Position numbers and translations under genes: made by a program. A DNA stretch of 64,000 nucleotides. It comes from Brevibacillus fulvus (GTDB lineage: Bacteria > Bacillota > Bacilli > Brevibacillales > Brevibacillaceae). The notes below the pieces were generated by a model, which saw nothing but the letters and a program-made list of their open reading frames with translations, did no database searches and had not been told where the DNA came from. The first letter of the stretch is position 1; every line of letters begins with the position of its first letter. The DNA lies in NCBI RefSeq assembly GCF_016908525.1, contig NZ_JAFBEB010000013.1, forward strand, positions 1 through 64,000, written 5' to 3'. This document shows, piece by piece, positions 9,119 to 18,530 of this stretch.

Positions 9119-10084
9119 ATGATGGGAGCTGAGCTGCTTCAGGTCAATAATCTGCAAACCCATTTCCATACAGAAGATGGAACCGTTCCTTCCGTCAATG
9201 GCGTCAGCTTTACGGTCAACAGCGGAGAAACGCTGGCGATCGTTGGCGAGTCCGGCTGCGGAAAAAGCGTCACGTCCCTCTCGATTATGGGGCTCGTTGC
9301 AGAGCCAGGAAAAATTGTTGGCGGGGAAATTTTGTTTGAAGGACAAGATTTGTTGAAATTAAACAAAAGAGAAATGCGCAAACTGCGCGGCAACAAAATC
9401 TCGATGATCTTCCAGGAACCGATGACCTCGCTCAATCCGATTTTTACGATTGGCAATCAAATCGGTGAAGTGCTTCGCTTGCACGAAGGGTTGAACAAGC
9501 AGCAAGCGAGAGAACGCAGTATCGAGATGTTAAAGCTCGTCGGAATTCCTCGCGCTGAAAAAGTGGTTGAGAACTATCCCCATCAGTTGTCCGGAGGGAT
9601 GCGCCAACGGGTGATGATCGCCATGGCTCTGGCCTGCAACCCCCGCCTGTTGATTGCCGACGAACCGACAACCGCGCTGGATGTGACGATCCAGGCGCAA
9701 ATTCTCGAACTGATGAACAAGCTGAGCAAGGAACGGGAAACCGGCGTCATCTTGATTACCCATGACCTCGGTGTGGTGGCCGAGATGGCTGATCGGGTCG
9801 TCGTCATGTATGCCGGTCAAGTCGTGGAAGAAGCCGGGGTCTATGAGTTGTTCTCTTCTCCCAAACATCCGTATACCAAAGGGCTGCTGCAATCCCTGCC
9901 CAAACTTGACGAGCAGCGCGAGGAACTGGATTCCATCGAAGGGACGGTCCCCAATCCATTGGATATGCCGACCGGCTGCGCCTTTCATCCAAGGTGTCCG
10001 CTGGCCGACAGCCGCTGCATGACAGCCAAACCGGCCCTTGAGCAAAGAGATAACGATCATAAGGTGCGGTGTTTTCACGCATAA
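9119..10084 (+). CDS. Peptide ABC transporter ATP-binding protein (DppD/OppD type)
   Basis: A 321-residue ATPase that energises peptide import. Walker A GESGCGKS (43-50), Q-loop [13 protein letters not shown] signature LSGGMRQRV (about 156-164), Walker [13 protein letters not shown], and H-loop [10 protein letters not shown]. The C-terminal oligo_HPY domain has the cysteine pattern [14 protein letters not shown], which ligates an iron-sulphur cluster or metal in some relatives. Ribosome site AAGGAGAG at 9107-9114. A second ATG at 9122 is an equally possible start. Confidence 0.92.
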   Translation: MMGAELLQVNNLQTHFHTEDGTVPSVNGVSFTVNSGETLAIVGESGCGKSVTSLSIMGLVAEPGKIVGGEILFEGQDLLKLNKREMRKLRGNKISMIFQEPMTSLNPIFTIGNQIGEVLRLHEGLNKQQARERSIEMLKLVGIPRAEKVVENYPHQLSGGMRQRVMIAMALACNPRLLIADEPTTALDVTIQAQILELMNKLSKERETGVILITHDLGVVAEMADRVVVMYAGQVVEEAGVYELFSSPKHPYTKGLLQSLPKLDEQREELDSIEGTVPNPLDMPTGCAFHPRCPLADSRCMTAKPALEQRDNDHKVRCFHA

Positions 10085-10098
10085 GGGAGGGATTGCCA

Positions 10099-11094
10099 AT
10101 GAGCCAAGCCAAAGATCAACCAAACCAACTCCTATTGGAAGTGAAAGGGTTAAAAAAATATTTTCCGTTTAAACAAGGCATGTTTTCCAAACAGGTTGGC
10201 TACGTTCGTGCGGTAGATGGACTTGATTTTGTCGTTCATCGCGGAGAAACGTTGGGGATTGTCGGGGAGTCTGGCTGCGGGAAATCGACGACCGGCCAGA
10301 TGATTCTGCAGCTGTTGGACGCAACAGAAGGAGAAATCCTGTTTGAAGGCAAGGATTTGACCAAACTAAGTCCCGAAGAAATTCGCAAAATGCGCAAAGA
10401 TATGCAAATCATTTTTCAGGACCCGTTTGCTTCGCTCAATCCGAGAATGAAAGTGGAAGATATTATTGCAGAGCCTTTAAAAATCCACGGGATGTACAAA
10501 GGAGCAGAGTTAAAAGCAAAAGTGATTGAATTGCTGGAAGTCGTCGGGCTGGGCGAACACCATTTGTCCCGCCATCCCCACGAATTTAGCGGCGGCCAGC
10601 GCCAACGCATCGGGATCGCCAGAGCTTTGGCGTTGCGGCCGAAACTCATTGTTTGCGACGAACCGGTTTCTGCGCTCGACGTATCGATTCAATCGCAAAT
10701 TTTGAATTTGTTGAAAAAATTGCAAGCGGATTACGGTCTTACCTATATTTTTATCGCTCACGGCCTGCCCGCTGTCAAACATATCAGCGATCGGATTGCC
10801 GTCATGTATTTGGGGAAAATCGTGGAGTTGGCTGACCGCGACGCGTTGTTTGCCAATCCGCGCCATCCGTATACGGAAGCTTTGTTATCGGCCGTTCCGA
10901 TTCCGGACCCGACCAAACGAAAAGAACGGATGCTGTTGGAAGGAGACCTGCCCAGTCCGGCCAATCCGCCAAAAGGCTGCAGCTTCCATACGCGTTGTCC
11001 GTATGCCACAGACCTTTGCAGCCAAACGCCGCCGCCCCTGCAAGAAATCGCGGAGGGACATACGGTAGCCTGCCACTTTCCCCTCGGGACATAA
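10099..11094 (+). CDS. Peptide ABC transporter ATP-binding protein (DppF/OppF type)
   Basis: A 331-residue partner ATPase. Walker [11 protein letters not shown]-loop FQDPFASLNPRM, signature FSGGQRQRIGIARAL, Walker B LIVCDEPVSALDVS, and a C-terminal oligo_HPY domain with CSFHTRCPYATDLC. The segment after Walker B reads FIAHGLPAV where the family normally has SHDLSVV. The switch histidine is kept but the following Asp is Gly. The start at 10099 follows a GGGAGGG site. An in-frame ATG 30 bases earlier lies inside dppD. It is the last gene of the seven-gene operon before a strong terminator. Confidence 0.92.
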   Translation: MSQAKDQPNQLLLEVKGLKKYFPFKQGMFSKQVGYVRAVDGLDFVVHRGETLGIVGESGCGKSTTGQMILQLLDATEGEILFEGKDLTKLSPEEIRKMRKDMQIIFQDPFASLNPRMKVEDIIAEPLKIHGMYKGAELKAKVIELLEVVGLGEHHLSRHPHEFSGGQRQRIGIARALALRPKLIVCDEPVSALDVSIQSQILNLLKKLQADYGLTYIFIAHGLPAVKHISDRIAVMYLGKIVELADRDALFANPRHPYTEALLSAVPIPDPTKRKERMLLEGDLPSPANPPKGCSFHTRCPYATDLCSQTPPPLQEIAEGHTVACHFPLGT

Positions 11095-11108
11095 AATACA
11101 AAGCAAAA

Positions 11109-11150
11109 ACCGACCAGGTATCCTTTTGCTGGTCGGTTCGTTTGTTTTCT
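11109..11150 (+). terminator. Terminator of the M20-Dpp operon
   Basis: Perfect nine-base stem ACCGACCAG (11109-11117) / CTGGTCGGT (11129-11137), followed by TCGTTTGTTTTCTT. Confidence 0.85.
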
Positions 11151-11180
11151 TACATCTATTCGTTTGTTTTCTTGCATCTA
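11137..11180. repeat. 22-base tandem duplication after the Dpp terminator
   Basis: The 22-base unit at 11137-11158, beginning TTCGTTTGTTTTCTT, is repeated at 11159-11180 with one mismatch (A to G). It duplicates the terminator T-tract and runs up to the stop of the convergent regulator gene. It looks like slippage. Confidence 0.8.
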
Positions 11181-12479
11181 ATGGAAAATTTTATACACCT
11201 TTCGCGGGCGGCCTCTTCCCTCTGTTTGTTCGATTCGCACATGGGTAGCCAGTCCCGCTCTTTCCATCTCTTGCAAGATTCGTCTCGCGTTTCGCTCTGT
11301 AACCTTGAGGAAATCAGCCAAATAGCTTGGCGTCACTTCCTTGATCCCATATTGTTTTGAAATCGCTTCCAAACGCGACAGCAACAGCGGACTTAATCCC
11401 GCTTCCTTTAGTTTGCGATTGTGCTTGTACACACTGTATGGTTCCTGATCATTCCCTTTTCCCGCCAGTTCCAGCGGTCCATGTACGCTGCCGTCCTCCC
11501 TCACTTCAAAGATGGTCGAATTGGCATACCGCTTGGCGTGTTCCAGAGCTTTTTGCACGTTTTTTTCTGCCAGATGGACGTTCAAACCGTAGCCGATGCC
11601 GATCCGTGCCACTACCTCATACATTGCCTTCAGGTTGTGCAAGAACTCATACGGACTTTGTTTCTGCAGAAAATTGGCCAACTCGCCGCTTGTCGTAAAC
11701 AGCAAGAACAGATTGGTTGTGCTTTGAAACAAAGAGCCGTTAATCTTCTCCGCAAAATCCAGCAAACCGTAGTGCAACTGGGTATGTCTTTTCTTGTATT
11801 GATAAGAAAAGGAAAACTTGCTCAGTTCGACGGGATAGTCCACTTCGATCGCCATAATGACGATGGAAGACAGTTGGTACCTTTCCGTTTTGACGCGCTG
11901 TTCGATTTCATGCAAGGTGCTGCGCAATACGGAAATCGGGGCGGAAACGCGGTATACGGGAATGCCTGTCGCTTGCAGCGTCTCGTACACACTGCCGATA
12001 CAAGTAAAAACGGTGTCGGCGGCGCCTGACTCCCACAGTTTCATATGATGGGAAACTAACTTTTCCGTGTCCCAATCATCGGGAAAGCCTGTTGTAAAAT
12101 AGCGCAACTTCTCCATTCGCAATTCCTGCAAAGTCTCCTCCACTTCGCTGTGGGGAAACAGATCAAAACTGACCGCCTGTATATTTATTCGCTCGCGAAA
12201 GGCACGGAACAGCGTATTGATCAGCCCGCGTCCGTTCAGCGGCGGGTAAGCGGCATTTTTTTCGGAAACCAACGACTGGTCCAGACAATAAGAATACGGG
12301 ATTGGACCGGAAAAAAGCCAAAAGTCGATCCGATGCCGATTGTCTTCAATTATTTGCCGGCATTCCTCCAGCCGGGCGTATGGCAGCGGGATCGGTTCGA
12401 ACAAGTTTTCCTGGTTACACACCCGCAATATATGTTCAACGGAATCTTTCGGACCAACAATAGCAAGCCTGTCCAACAC
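11178..12479 (-). CDS. Unusual transcriptional regulator: winged helix with cyclase-like middle domain
   Basis: I do not recognise a named family. The C terminus (about the last 75 residues; TPSYLADFLKVTERNARRIL) is a clear winged helix-turn-helix. The middle region has an IVIMAIEVDYPVE strand, a hairpin around LFLLFTTSGEL, then IGIGYGLNVHLAEKNVQKAL and a strand ending DGSVHGPLE. That layout resembles the ferredoxin-like fold of GTP cyclohydrolase III, GGDEF and nucleotide cyclase domains (inference). The N-terminal 180 residues resemble a two-lobed sensor. The GTG at 12479 (or TTG at 12476) is chosen because AAAGGGG lies 5-8 bases upstream; TTG 12515 and ATG 12509 lack a ribosome site. It is convergent to the Dpp operon, which it may control. 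Confidence 0.65.
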   Translation of the reverse strand: MLDRLAIVGPKDSVEHILRVCNQENLFEPIPLPYARLEECRQIIEDNRHRIDFWLFSGPIPYSYCLDQSLVSEKNAAYPPLNGRGLINTLFRAFRERINIQAVSFDLFPHSEVEETLQELRMEKLRYFTTGFPDDWDTEKLVSHHMKLWESGAADTVFTCIGSVYETLQATGIPVYRVSAPISVLRSTLHEIEQRVKTERYQLSSIVIMAIEVDYPVELSKFSFSYQYKKRHTQLHYGLLDFAEKINGSLFQSTTNLFLLFTTSGELANFLQKQSPYEFLHNLKAMYEVVARIGIGYGLNVHLAEKNVQKALEHAKRYANSTIFEVREDGSVHGPLELAGKGNDQEPYSVYKHNRKLKEAGLSPLLLSRLEAISKQYGIKEVTPSYLADFLKVTERNARRILQEMERAGLATHVRIEQTEGRGRPRKVYKIFH

Positions 12480-12635
12480 CTCATCCCCTTTGTCTGGGCA
12501 GAAGGGCATGCCCAACAGAAAATCTTGCGAAACAGCAACTTACTCCCCTCTATTTTATCACATTTTTGTAAAATTTTGATACAATCGATTGGCATTACTG
12601 AACAGAGCTTTTTGTTTTTCCTTTTAAAACAATTG

Positions 12636-12648
12636 TGACACAATGTCA
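12636..12648. promoter_or_regulatory. TetR operator, distal copy
   Basis: TGACACAATGTCA, an inverted repeat related to the two stronger copies downstream, 16 bases before the second copy and upstream of the -35. Confidence 0.6.
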
Positions 12649-12657
12649 TTTTGCGTA

Positions 12658-12686
12658 TTGCTTTATGACACGGTGTCATATATAAT
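12658..12686 (+). promoter_or_regulatory. Promoter with operator as its spacer
   Basis: -35 TTGCTT (12658-12663) and -10 TATAAT (12681-12686). The 17-base spacer (12664-12680) is exactly the perfect palindrome TATGACACGGTGTCATA. A repressor dimer bound there would block RNA polymerase directly. It drives the TetR gene and probably the exporter. Confidence 0.85.
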
Positions 12687-12700
12687 AATCACTATTCGTT

Positions 12701-12715
12701 ATGACACCGTGTCAT
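12701..12715. promoter_or_regulatory. TetR operator, proximal copy
   Basis: Perfect palindrome ATGACACCGTGTCAT, 14 bases after the -10 and so at the start of the transcript. Its centre is 36 bases from that of the spacer operator. Confidence 0.8.
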
Positions 12716-12741
12716 TTATTTGGGAAAGGATAGCAGAAACA

Positions 12742-13371
12742 ATGCCAAAACAAACGTTTTTTCATTTGTCGCCAGAGAAACAGAACAAATTGCTGCAATC
12801 TGCCAAGGAGGAGTTCTCCAGAGTTCCATTACATGAAGCCTCCATCGCCAATATCATCAAAAAGGCGGGAATTCCGAGGGGCAGCTTTTATCAGTATTTT
12901 GCGGATAAAGAAGATCTGTTTTATTACCTGTTACACCAACTCTCACAAAAAAATTTCGAGCGGTTTGTCACTCTGCTGCAGGAGAAGGACGGTGACTTGT
13001 TTGCAACCTGTCTCGATTTTTTCCGTCTTATGGTAAAAGATCACAAAAGCCAAGAACATAAAAACTTCTTTCGAAATGCTTTTTCCAATATGAATTATCG
13101 TTTGGAAAAAACATTGGCTAGCAATGTATATGAAGAGAATCAAAAAAGCCAGAACCGACTGATGATGAACATGATCAATCGCAAACATTTGAACGTTAAA
13201 GACGATCAAGAATTGCATCATTTGATCAAAATTATTACAGCCATCACCTTTCATAACCTTGTGCAGACTTTTGCCAAAGATTTAACCGAAGAGGAAGCAT
13301 TGCAAAATTACCGCCAACAAATGGAAATGGTCAAGCGAGGACTGTATCTCGAAAACGGCGCAAGTGTCTAG
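12742..13371 (+). CDS. TetR/AcrR family transcriptional repressor
   Basis: A 209-residue TetR-type regulator. The N-terminal helix-turn-helix spans about residues 28-58 (ASIANIIKKAGIPRGSFYQY, then FADKEDLFYYLL), and the rest is a helical ligand-binding domain without recognisable specificity. The ATG at 12742 follows AAAGGA by 11 bases. Longer in-frame starts would begin inside the operators. It lies 45 bases ahead of a drug exporter in the same direction, behind three operator palindromes, so it should be autoregulated and control the exporter. LmrA/LmrB of B. subtilis is a comparable arrangement, but the operators differ. Confidence 0.88.
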   Translation: MPKQTFFHLSPEKQNKLLQSAKEEFSRVPLHEASIANIIKKAGIPRGSFYQYFADKEDLFYYLLHQLSQKNFERFVTLLQEKDGDLFATCLDFFRLMVKDHKSQEHKNFFRNAFSNMNYRLEKTLASNVYEENQKSQNRLMMNMINRKHLNVKDDQELHHLIKIITAITFHNLVQTFAKDLTEEEALQNYRQQMEMVKRGLYLENGASV

Positions 13372-13416
13372 TCGCCTCGTGCGCAAAAATATAACTACAA
13401 CAAGGAGAATACGTAT

Positions 13417-14928
13417 ATGGATTCTATGCTACACCAGAAAAAAACACCGTATTTAATGATTGCGATCTTATTTGTCGGAGCGTTTGTTTCGTTCCTCAAT
13501 AACTCGCTGTTAAATGTCGCCCTGCCTTCGATCATGGCAGATTTAAATATTAAAGATTATTCGTCTATCCAGTGGCTTTCGACGGGCTATATGCTTGTCA
13601 GCGGGATTTTAATTCCGGCATCAGCCTTTTTGATCACGCGCTTCTCCAACCGTCGCCTGTTTATTGTATCGATGGCCATTTTCACTTTAGGGACGGCCTT
13701 GGCAGCTTTTGCCCCAAACTTTGGGATACTGCTCTTCGGACGGATGATCCAGGCTGCCGGTTCTTCGGTAATGGGCCCTTTGTTGATGAATATCATGCTG
13801 GTAAGTTTCCCTCGTGAAAAACGCGGGACCGCGATGGGCGTCTTCGGCTTGGTCATGATCACTGCCCCGGCTATCGGGCCAACCTTGTCCGGGTTTATTG
13901 TGGAATATTATGACTGGCGGTTGCTTTTCGAAATGATTTTGCCGTTAGCCGTCATCAGTTTGCTATTGGCCATTTGGAAATTGGAAAACGTCATGGAACA
14001 AAACAAAAGTGCAACGCTTGATTACCTTTCTGTTGTTTTATCTTCGATCGGATTTGGCGGACTGCTGTATGGATTCAGTTCGGCCAGCTCGGACGGTTGG
14101 ACAAATCCAATTGTTTTGACCACTTTAATCATCGGGGCAGCTGCTTTGATTGCTTTCATCAGCCGACAATTGAAAATGGATGAACCATTGTTAGACTTGC
14201 GTGTTTACAAATACCCGATGTTTGCCCTGGCGTCGGTCATTGCGATTGTCAACGCCGTAGCGATGTTTTCCGGGATGATTTTGACACCGGCCTATGTACA
14301 AAACGTCAGAGGGATTTCGCCGCTTCATTCCGGGTTAATGATGCTGCCTGGCGCGATTATCATGGGGATTATGTCCCCGATTACCGGAAGACTGTTCGAT
14401 AAATTTGGGCCGCGTATTCTTGGTGTTGTCGGACTGTCGATTACGGCTGTCTCGACTTATTTGCTGGCAAACTTGCAAATTGACTCCAGTTACACGTATA
14501 TCATTATTGTCTATACACTTCGTATGCTAGGAATGTCCATGGTCATGATGCCGATTATGACAAACGGGCTCAACCAATTGCCCACACGCTTAAATCCGCA
14601 TGGTACAGCGATCAATAACACCGCCCAGCAAGTTTCCGGTTCTATCGGGACGGCTGTACTTGTGACCATTATGAATTCCGTGACCAAAACAGAAGCGAAC
14701 AGCCTCATGTCTGGTGTAGATCCAGCAACGATGACGGAGACTGCACAAGCAGTAGTCACACAGCAAGCTTTATTGGCCGGAATTCAATATTCTTTCTATG
14801 TAACCTTGGGCATCAATATTGTCGTTCTCATCTTGTCCCTGTTTGTGAAACGTGTTGATACAAGTGAGGAAACAGTCAAGAAATTAAATCGACAAGGGCA
14901 AAAACAAATGAAGCCCGAGACCGTGTAA
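13417..14928 (+). CDS. MFS multidrug exporter, DHA2 (EmrB/QacA, LmrB-like) family
   Basis: A 503-residue membrane transporter with about 14 predicted membrane helices that exports drugs by proton antiport. Family motif C is visible as GLVMITAPAIGPTLSGF (about 143-159), and the motif D1-like NNSLLNVALPSIMADL follows the first helix. Ribosome site AAGGAG. It lies directly behind the TetR gene, probably in one transcript, and ends at a strong terminator. Its substrate is unknown. Confidence 0.9.
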   Translation: MDSMLHQKKTPYLMIAILFVGAFVSFLNNSLLNVALPSIMADLNIKDYSSIQWLSTGYMLVSGILIPASAFLITRFSNRRLFIVSMAIFTLGTALAAFAPNFGILLFGRMIQAAGSSVMGPLLMNIMLVSFPREKRGTAMGVFGLVMITAPAIGPTLSGFIVEYYDWRLLFEMILPLAVISLLLAIWKLENVMEQNKSATLDYLSVVLSSIGFGGLLYGFSSASSDGWTNPIVLTTLIIGAAALIAFISRQLKMDEPLLDLRVYKYPMFALASVIAIVNAVAMFSGMILTPAYVQNVRGISPLHSGLMMLPGAIIMGIMSPITGRLFDKFGPRILGVVGLSITAVSTYLLANLQIDSSYTYIIIVYTLRMLGMSMVMMPIMTNGLNQLPTRLNPHGTAINNTAQQVSGSIGTAVLVTIMNSVTKTEANSLMSGVDPATMTETAQAVVTQQALLAGIQYSFYVTLGINIVVLILSLFVKRVDTSEETVKKLNRQGQKQMKPETV

Positions 14929-14933
14929 GAAAC

Positions 14934-14968
14934 AAAAAAGGCGATTCCTTGCAGGAGTCGCCTTTTTC
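14934..14968 (+). terminator. Terminator of the TetR-exporter operon
   Basis: AAAAAGGCGATTCCT / AGGAGTCGCCTTTTT hairpin with T-tract directly after the exporter stop. Confidence 0.85.
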
Positions 14969-14983
14969 ATTGCCATCCGACAG

Positions 14984-15025
14984 AAAAAAGGCTTCCCGGA
15001 GGTTTCTCCCGAGAAGCCTTTTTTT
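14984..15025 (-). terminator. Terminator of groESL
   Basis: Minus strand: AAAGGCTTCTCGGG / CCGGGAAGCCTTTTTT hairpin just beyond the groEL stop. Confidence 0.85.
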
Positions 15026-15035
15026 ATCGGGCAGA

Positions 15036-16664
<1,629 letters not shown>

Positions 16665-16720
16665 TTACTCAACCTCCTGTAGGTATGTGTTTTGGATAGA
16701 GAAATATGTCAAAAAAGGAA

Positions 16721-17005
16721 TTAGCTAAAAATCGCGAGGATGTCGGATTCGCGCAGCACGAGCAATTCCTTGTTGTCTACTTTTACTTCAGTGCCAGCAT
16801 ATTTCGAAAAGATAACTTTATCGCCTTCTTTAACTTCCAATGCGATGCGCTCTCCGTTGTCAGCTACGCGACCGGATCCGACTGCGACAACGCGGCCTTC
16901 TTGTGGTTTTTCTTTAGCGGTGTCTGGAAGCACGATTCCGCTTGCAGTTGTTTCTTCTTTGGAAATTGGTTCAATTACCACACGGTCACCTAATGGCTTT
17001 AACAC
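16721..17005 (-). CDS. groES: Co-chaperonin GroES (Hsp10)
   Basis: A 94-residue lid of the GroEL chamber. It starts at GTG ([12 protein letters not shown]) seven bases after AGGAGGGT, and an upstream in-frame start would lie in that ribosome site. The mobile loop is [12 protein letters not shown] (about 16-27), followed by [11 protein letters not shown] and the YAGTEV segment. It is the first gene of the groESL operon. Confidence 0.98.
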   Translation of the reverse strand: MLKPLGDRVVIEPISKEETTASGIVLPDTAKEKPQEGRVVAVGSGRVADNGERIALEVKEGDKVIFSKYAGTEVKVDNKELLVLRESDILAIFS

Positions 17006-17047
17006 AAAAAACACCCTCCTCAAAAAATGTAGGTCAATTTTTTGTTG

Positions 17048-17074
17048 TTAGCACTCAGTGAGGTTGAGTGCTAA
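17048..17074. promoter_or_regulatory. CIRCE element (HrcA operator)
   Basis: Perfect TTAGCACTC-N9-GAGTGCTAA inverted repeat in the groES leader, the binding site of the heat-shock repressor HrcA. hrcA itself is not in this window. Confidence 0.97.
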
Positions 17075-17086
17075 CATCCATTTCTT

Positions 17087-17115
17087 ATAATAAAGAATCA
17101 CTGATGAATTTGCAA
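17087..17115 (-). promoter_or_regulatory. groESL promoter
   Basis: Minus strand -35 TTGCAA (17115-17110), 17-base spacer, -10 TATTAT (17092-17087), placing the transcript start at the CIRCE element. Confidence 0.8.
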
Positions 17116-17149
17116 GTATTTTCCTCGCGCTTCCCTTAATTTTTTTGCC

Positions 17150-17215
17150 TTTCTAGCATTTTCTCTTTTTTTGCTAGAAAAGCGGTTCTAGCAAATCGTT
17201 CCGAACCATATGGTT
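17150..17215. repeat. Cluster of TTCTAGCA boxes and a palindrome upstream of the CAP gene
   Basis: TTCTAGCA occurs at 17151-17158 and 17186-17193, and inverted at 17172-17179. The first two form the nine-base inverted repeat TTTCTAGCA / TGCTAGAAA. A perfect palindrome AACCATATGGTT follows at 17204-17215. No good SigA promoter was seen, so these may be operator or hairpin elements in front of the 17259 gene. Confidence 0.4.
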
Positions 17216-17258
17216 TAAGTATACAGGCTCGAACCAAGCTGCACGGGAGGGATCTATC

Positions 17259-18530
17259 TTGCGAAAAGGATTTTTGACTATACTTTTCACACTTTCACTT
17301 TTTGGCCTGTCTTCGATATTGGGAGCCAAATGGCACGGAGCAAGCGATGTGCGACCGTTGCCATTCACTCTCTATCATGACGGAAAAGAAGTGAACTGGA
17401 ATGCTGGGCAAACCGATGCGCCTGCCGTGATCCAATATAACGACACGTTATATGTTCCGCTCAATCTGGTCGGACAAAACCTGCATAAAACGGTAGGCTG
17501 GGATCAACGCAAGCAAATGGCCTGGATTGGAGACAAACCTGGTGCGGAACCGGCCGCACAGGCCGCTGCTGTCACGCGATCGACCAACCTCGTCCAAAAA
17601 AGCGCGGCAATGACCAAGAAAGCGGACCAATCCGCTTCTCCTGCCTTGTTTGGCCTCACACTGGGCACCAGTGCGCAGCAAGTAACCGCCATTCTTGGAC
17701 AACCTGTCAGAAAGGAACCGAGCGCATTCGGCTATGAATGGTGGATATACAACAAAAATCCCGACCGTTATGTCCAAGTCGGGATCTTGAATGGAAAAGT
17801 CGTTGATCTGTATTCCAATGCACCTGCGGCTCAAATCGGCTCCATCCGCGTAGGCACCAGCTATCAAACGTTATCCAGTCAATACAAGCTTGCCTCTAAC
17901 GTATCGTTTACCTATGAGGGTACACAAATTCAAATCACCAACCAACCGACAGAGCGCCCGCTTGTTTTGCAAGAAAATACGCCGGTCATCTTTTATGTCG
18001 ACAAGGAGAATCACAATCTCGTTACCGCGATCCGCATGATCGACAAACTGATGCTGCTGCGCGGCGGCTTTTATGAAACGAGATGGAGTTACTACGGAAA
18101 AGCGCCAAATTTTGATGCCCCTCCACTCTCCATCAAGCAACAGGAGTTGGTCAACGCGGCCAATGAACGGCAAAGCCTCGACCTGGTCAATGTCATTCGC
18201 TATCGTCACAAGCTTCCGCAGCTGGCCTGGAATGAACAGGTGGCTGAAGTCGCCCGCGGGCACAGCACCGATATGCGGACGCACAACTTTTTTCAACATA
18301 TCTCCGTCACAACCGGGCTTGATCCTTTCGACCGCTTGAAAAAAGCGGGACTCTCTTATCAGCTTGCCGGAGAAAATATCGCTGCCGGCTTTCCGGATGC
18401 CATTGAGGCGTTTGAAAGTTGGATGAACAGCCCTGGACATCGCAAAAACATCCTGGAAAAAGACTTTCGGCAATTGGGCGTTGGAGTATTGGTTGAATAC
18501 TACACGCAAAACTTTGTCACATTACAATAA
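17259..18530 (+). CDS. Secreted CAP (SCP/PR1) domain protein with copper-amine-oxidase-type N domain
   Basis: A 423-residue exported protein. An N-terminal hydrophobic signal (FLTILFTLSLFGLSSILGA) is followed by a short copper_amine_oxidase_N-like wall domain (DTLYVPLNLVGQNL, about 65-78), a CAP-associated domain beginning FGLTLGTSAQQV (about 131) with GYEWWIYNKN, and a C-terminal CAP domain (about 290-423). CAP hallmarks are VNVIRYRHKLPQLAWNEQVA, GHSTDMRTHNFF, LAGENIAAG and MNSPGHRKNIL. The TTG start follows GGGAGGG by seven bases. Related B. subtilis proteins are cell-wall or spore associated; the biochemical role is not known. The 3' end overlaps the convergent 18517 gene by 14 bases. Confidence 0.85.
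   Translation: MRKGFLTILFTLSLFGLSSILGAKWHGASDVRPLPFTLYHDGKEVNWNAGQTDAPAVIQYNDTLYVPLNLVGQNLHKTVGWDQRKQMAWIGDKPGAEPAAQAAAVTRSTNLVQKSAAMTKKADQSASPALFGLTLGTSAQQVTAILGQPVRKEPSAFGYEWWIYNKNPDRYVQVGILNGKVVDLYSNAPAAQIGSIRVGTSYQTLSSQYKLASNVSFTYEGTQIQITNQPTERPLVLQENTPVIFYVDKENHNLVTAIRMIDKLMLLRGGFYETRWSYYGKAPNFDAPPLSIKQQELVNAANERQSLDLVNVIRYRHKLPQLAWNEQVAEVARGHSTDMRTHNFFQHISVTTGLDPFDRLKKAGLSYQLAGENIAAGFPDAIEAFESWMNSPGHRKNILEKDFRQLGVGVLVEYYTQNFVTLQ

Noticed and set aside
5577-11094. Nickel (Nik) rather than peptide importer
   Set aside because: The DppA-type binding protein and the adjoining peptidase and acyl-amino-acid hydrolase genes favour peptides; no nickel enzyme or NikR is nearby.
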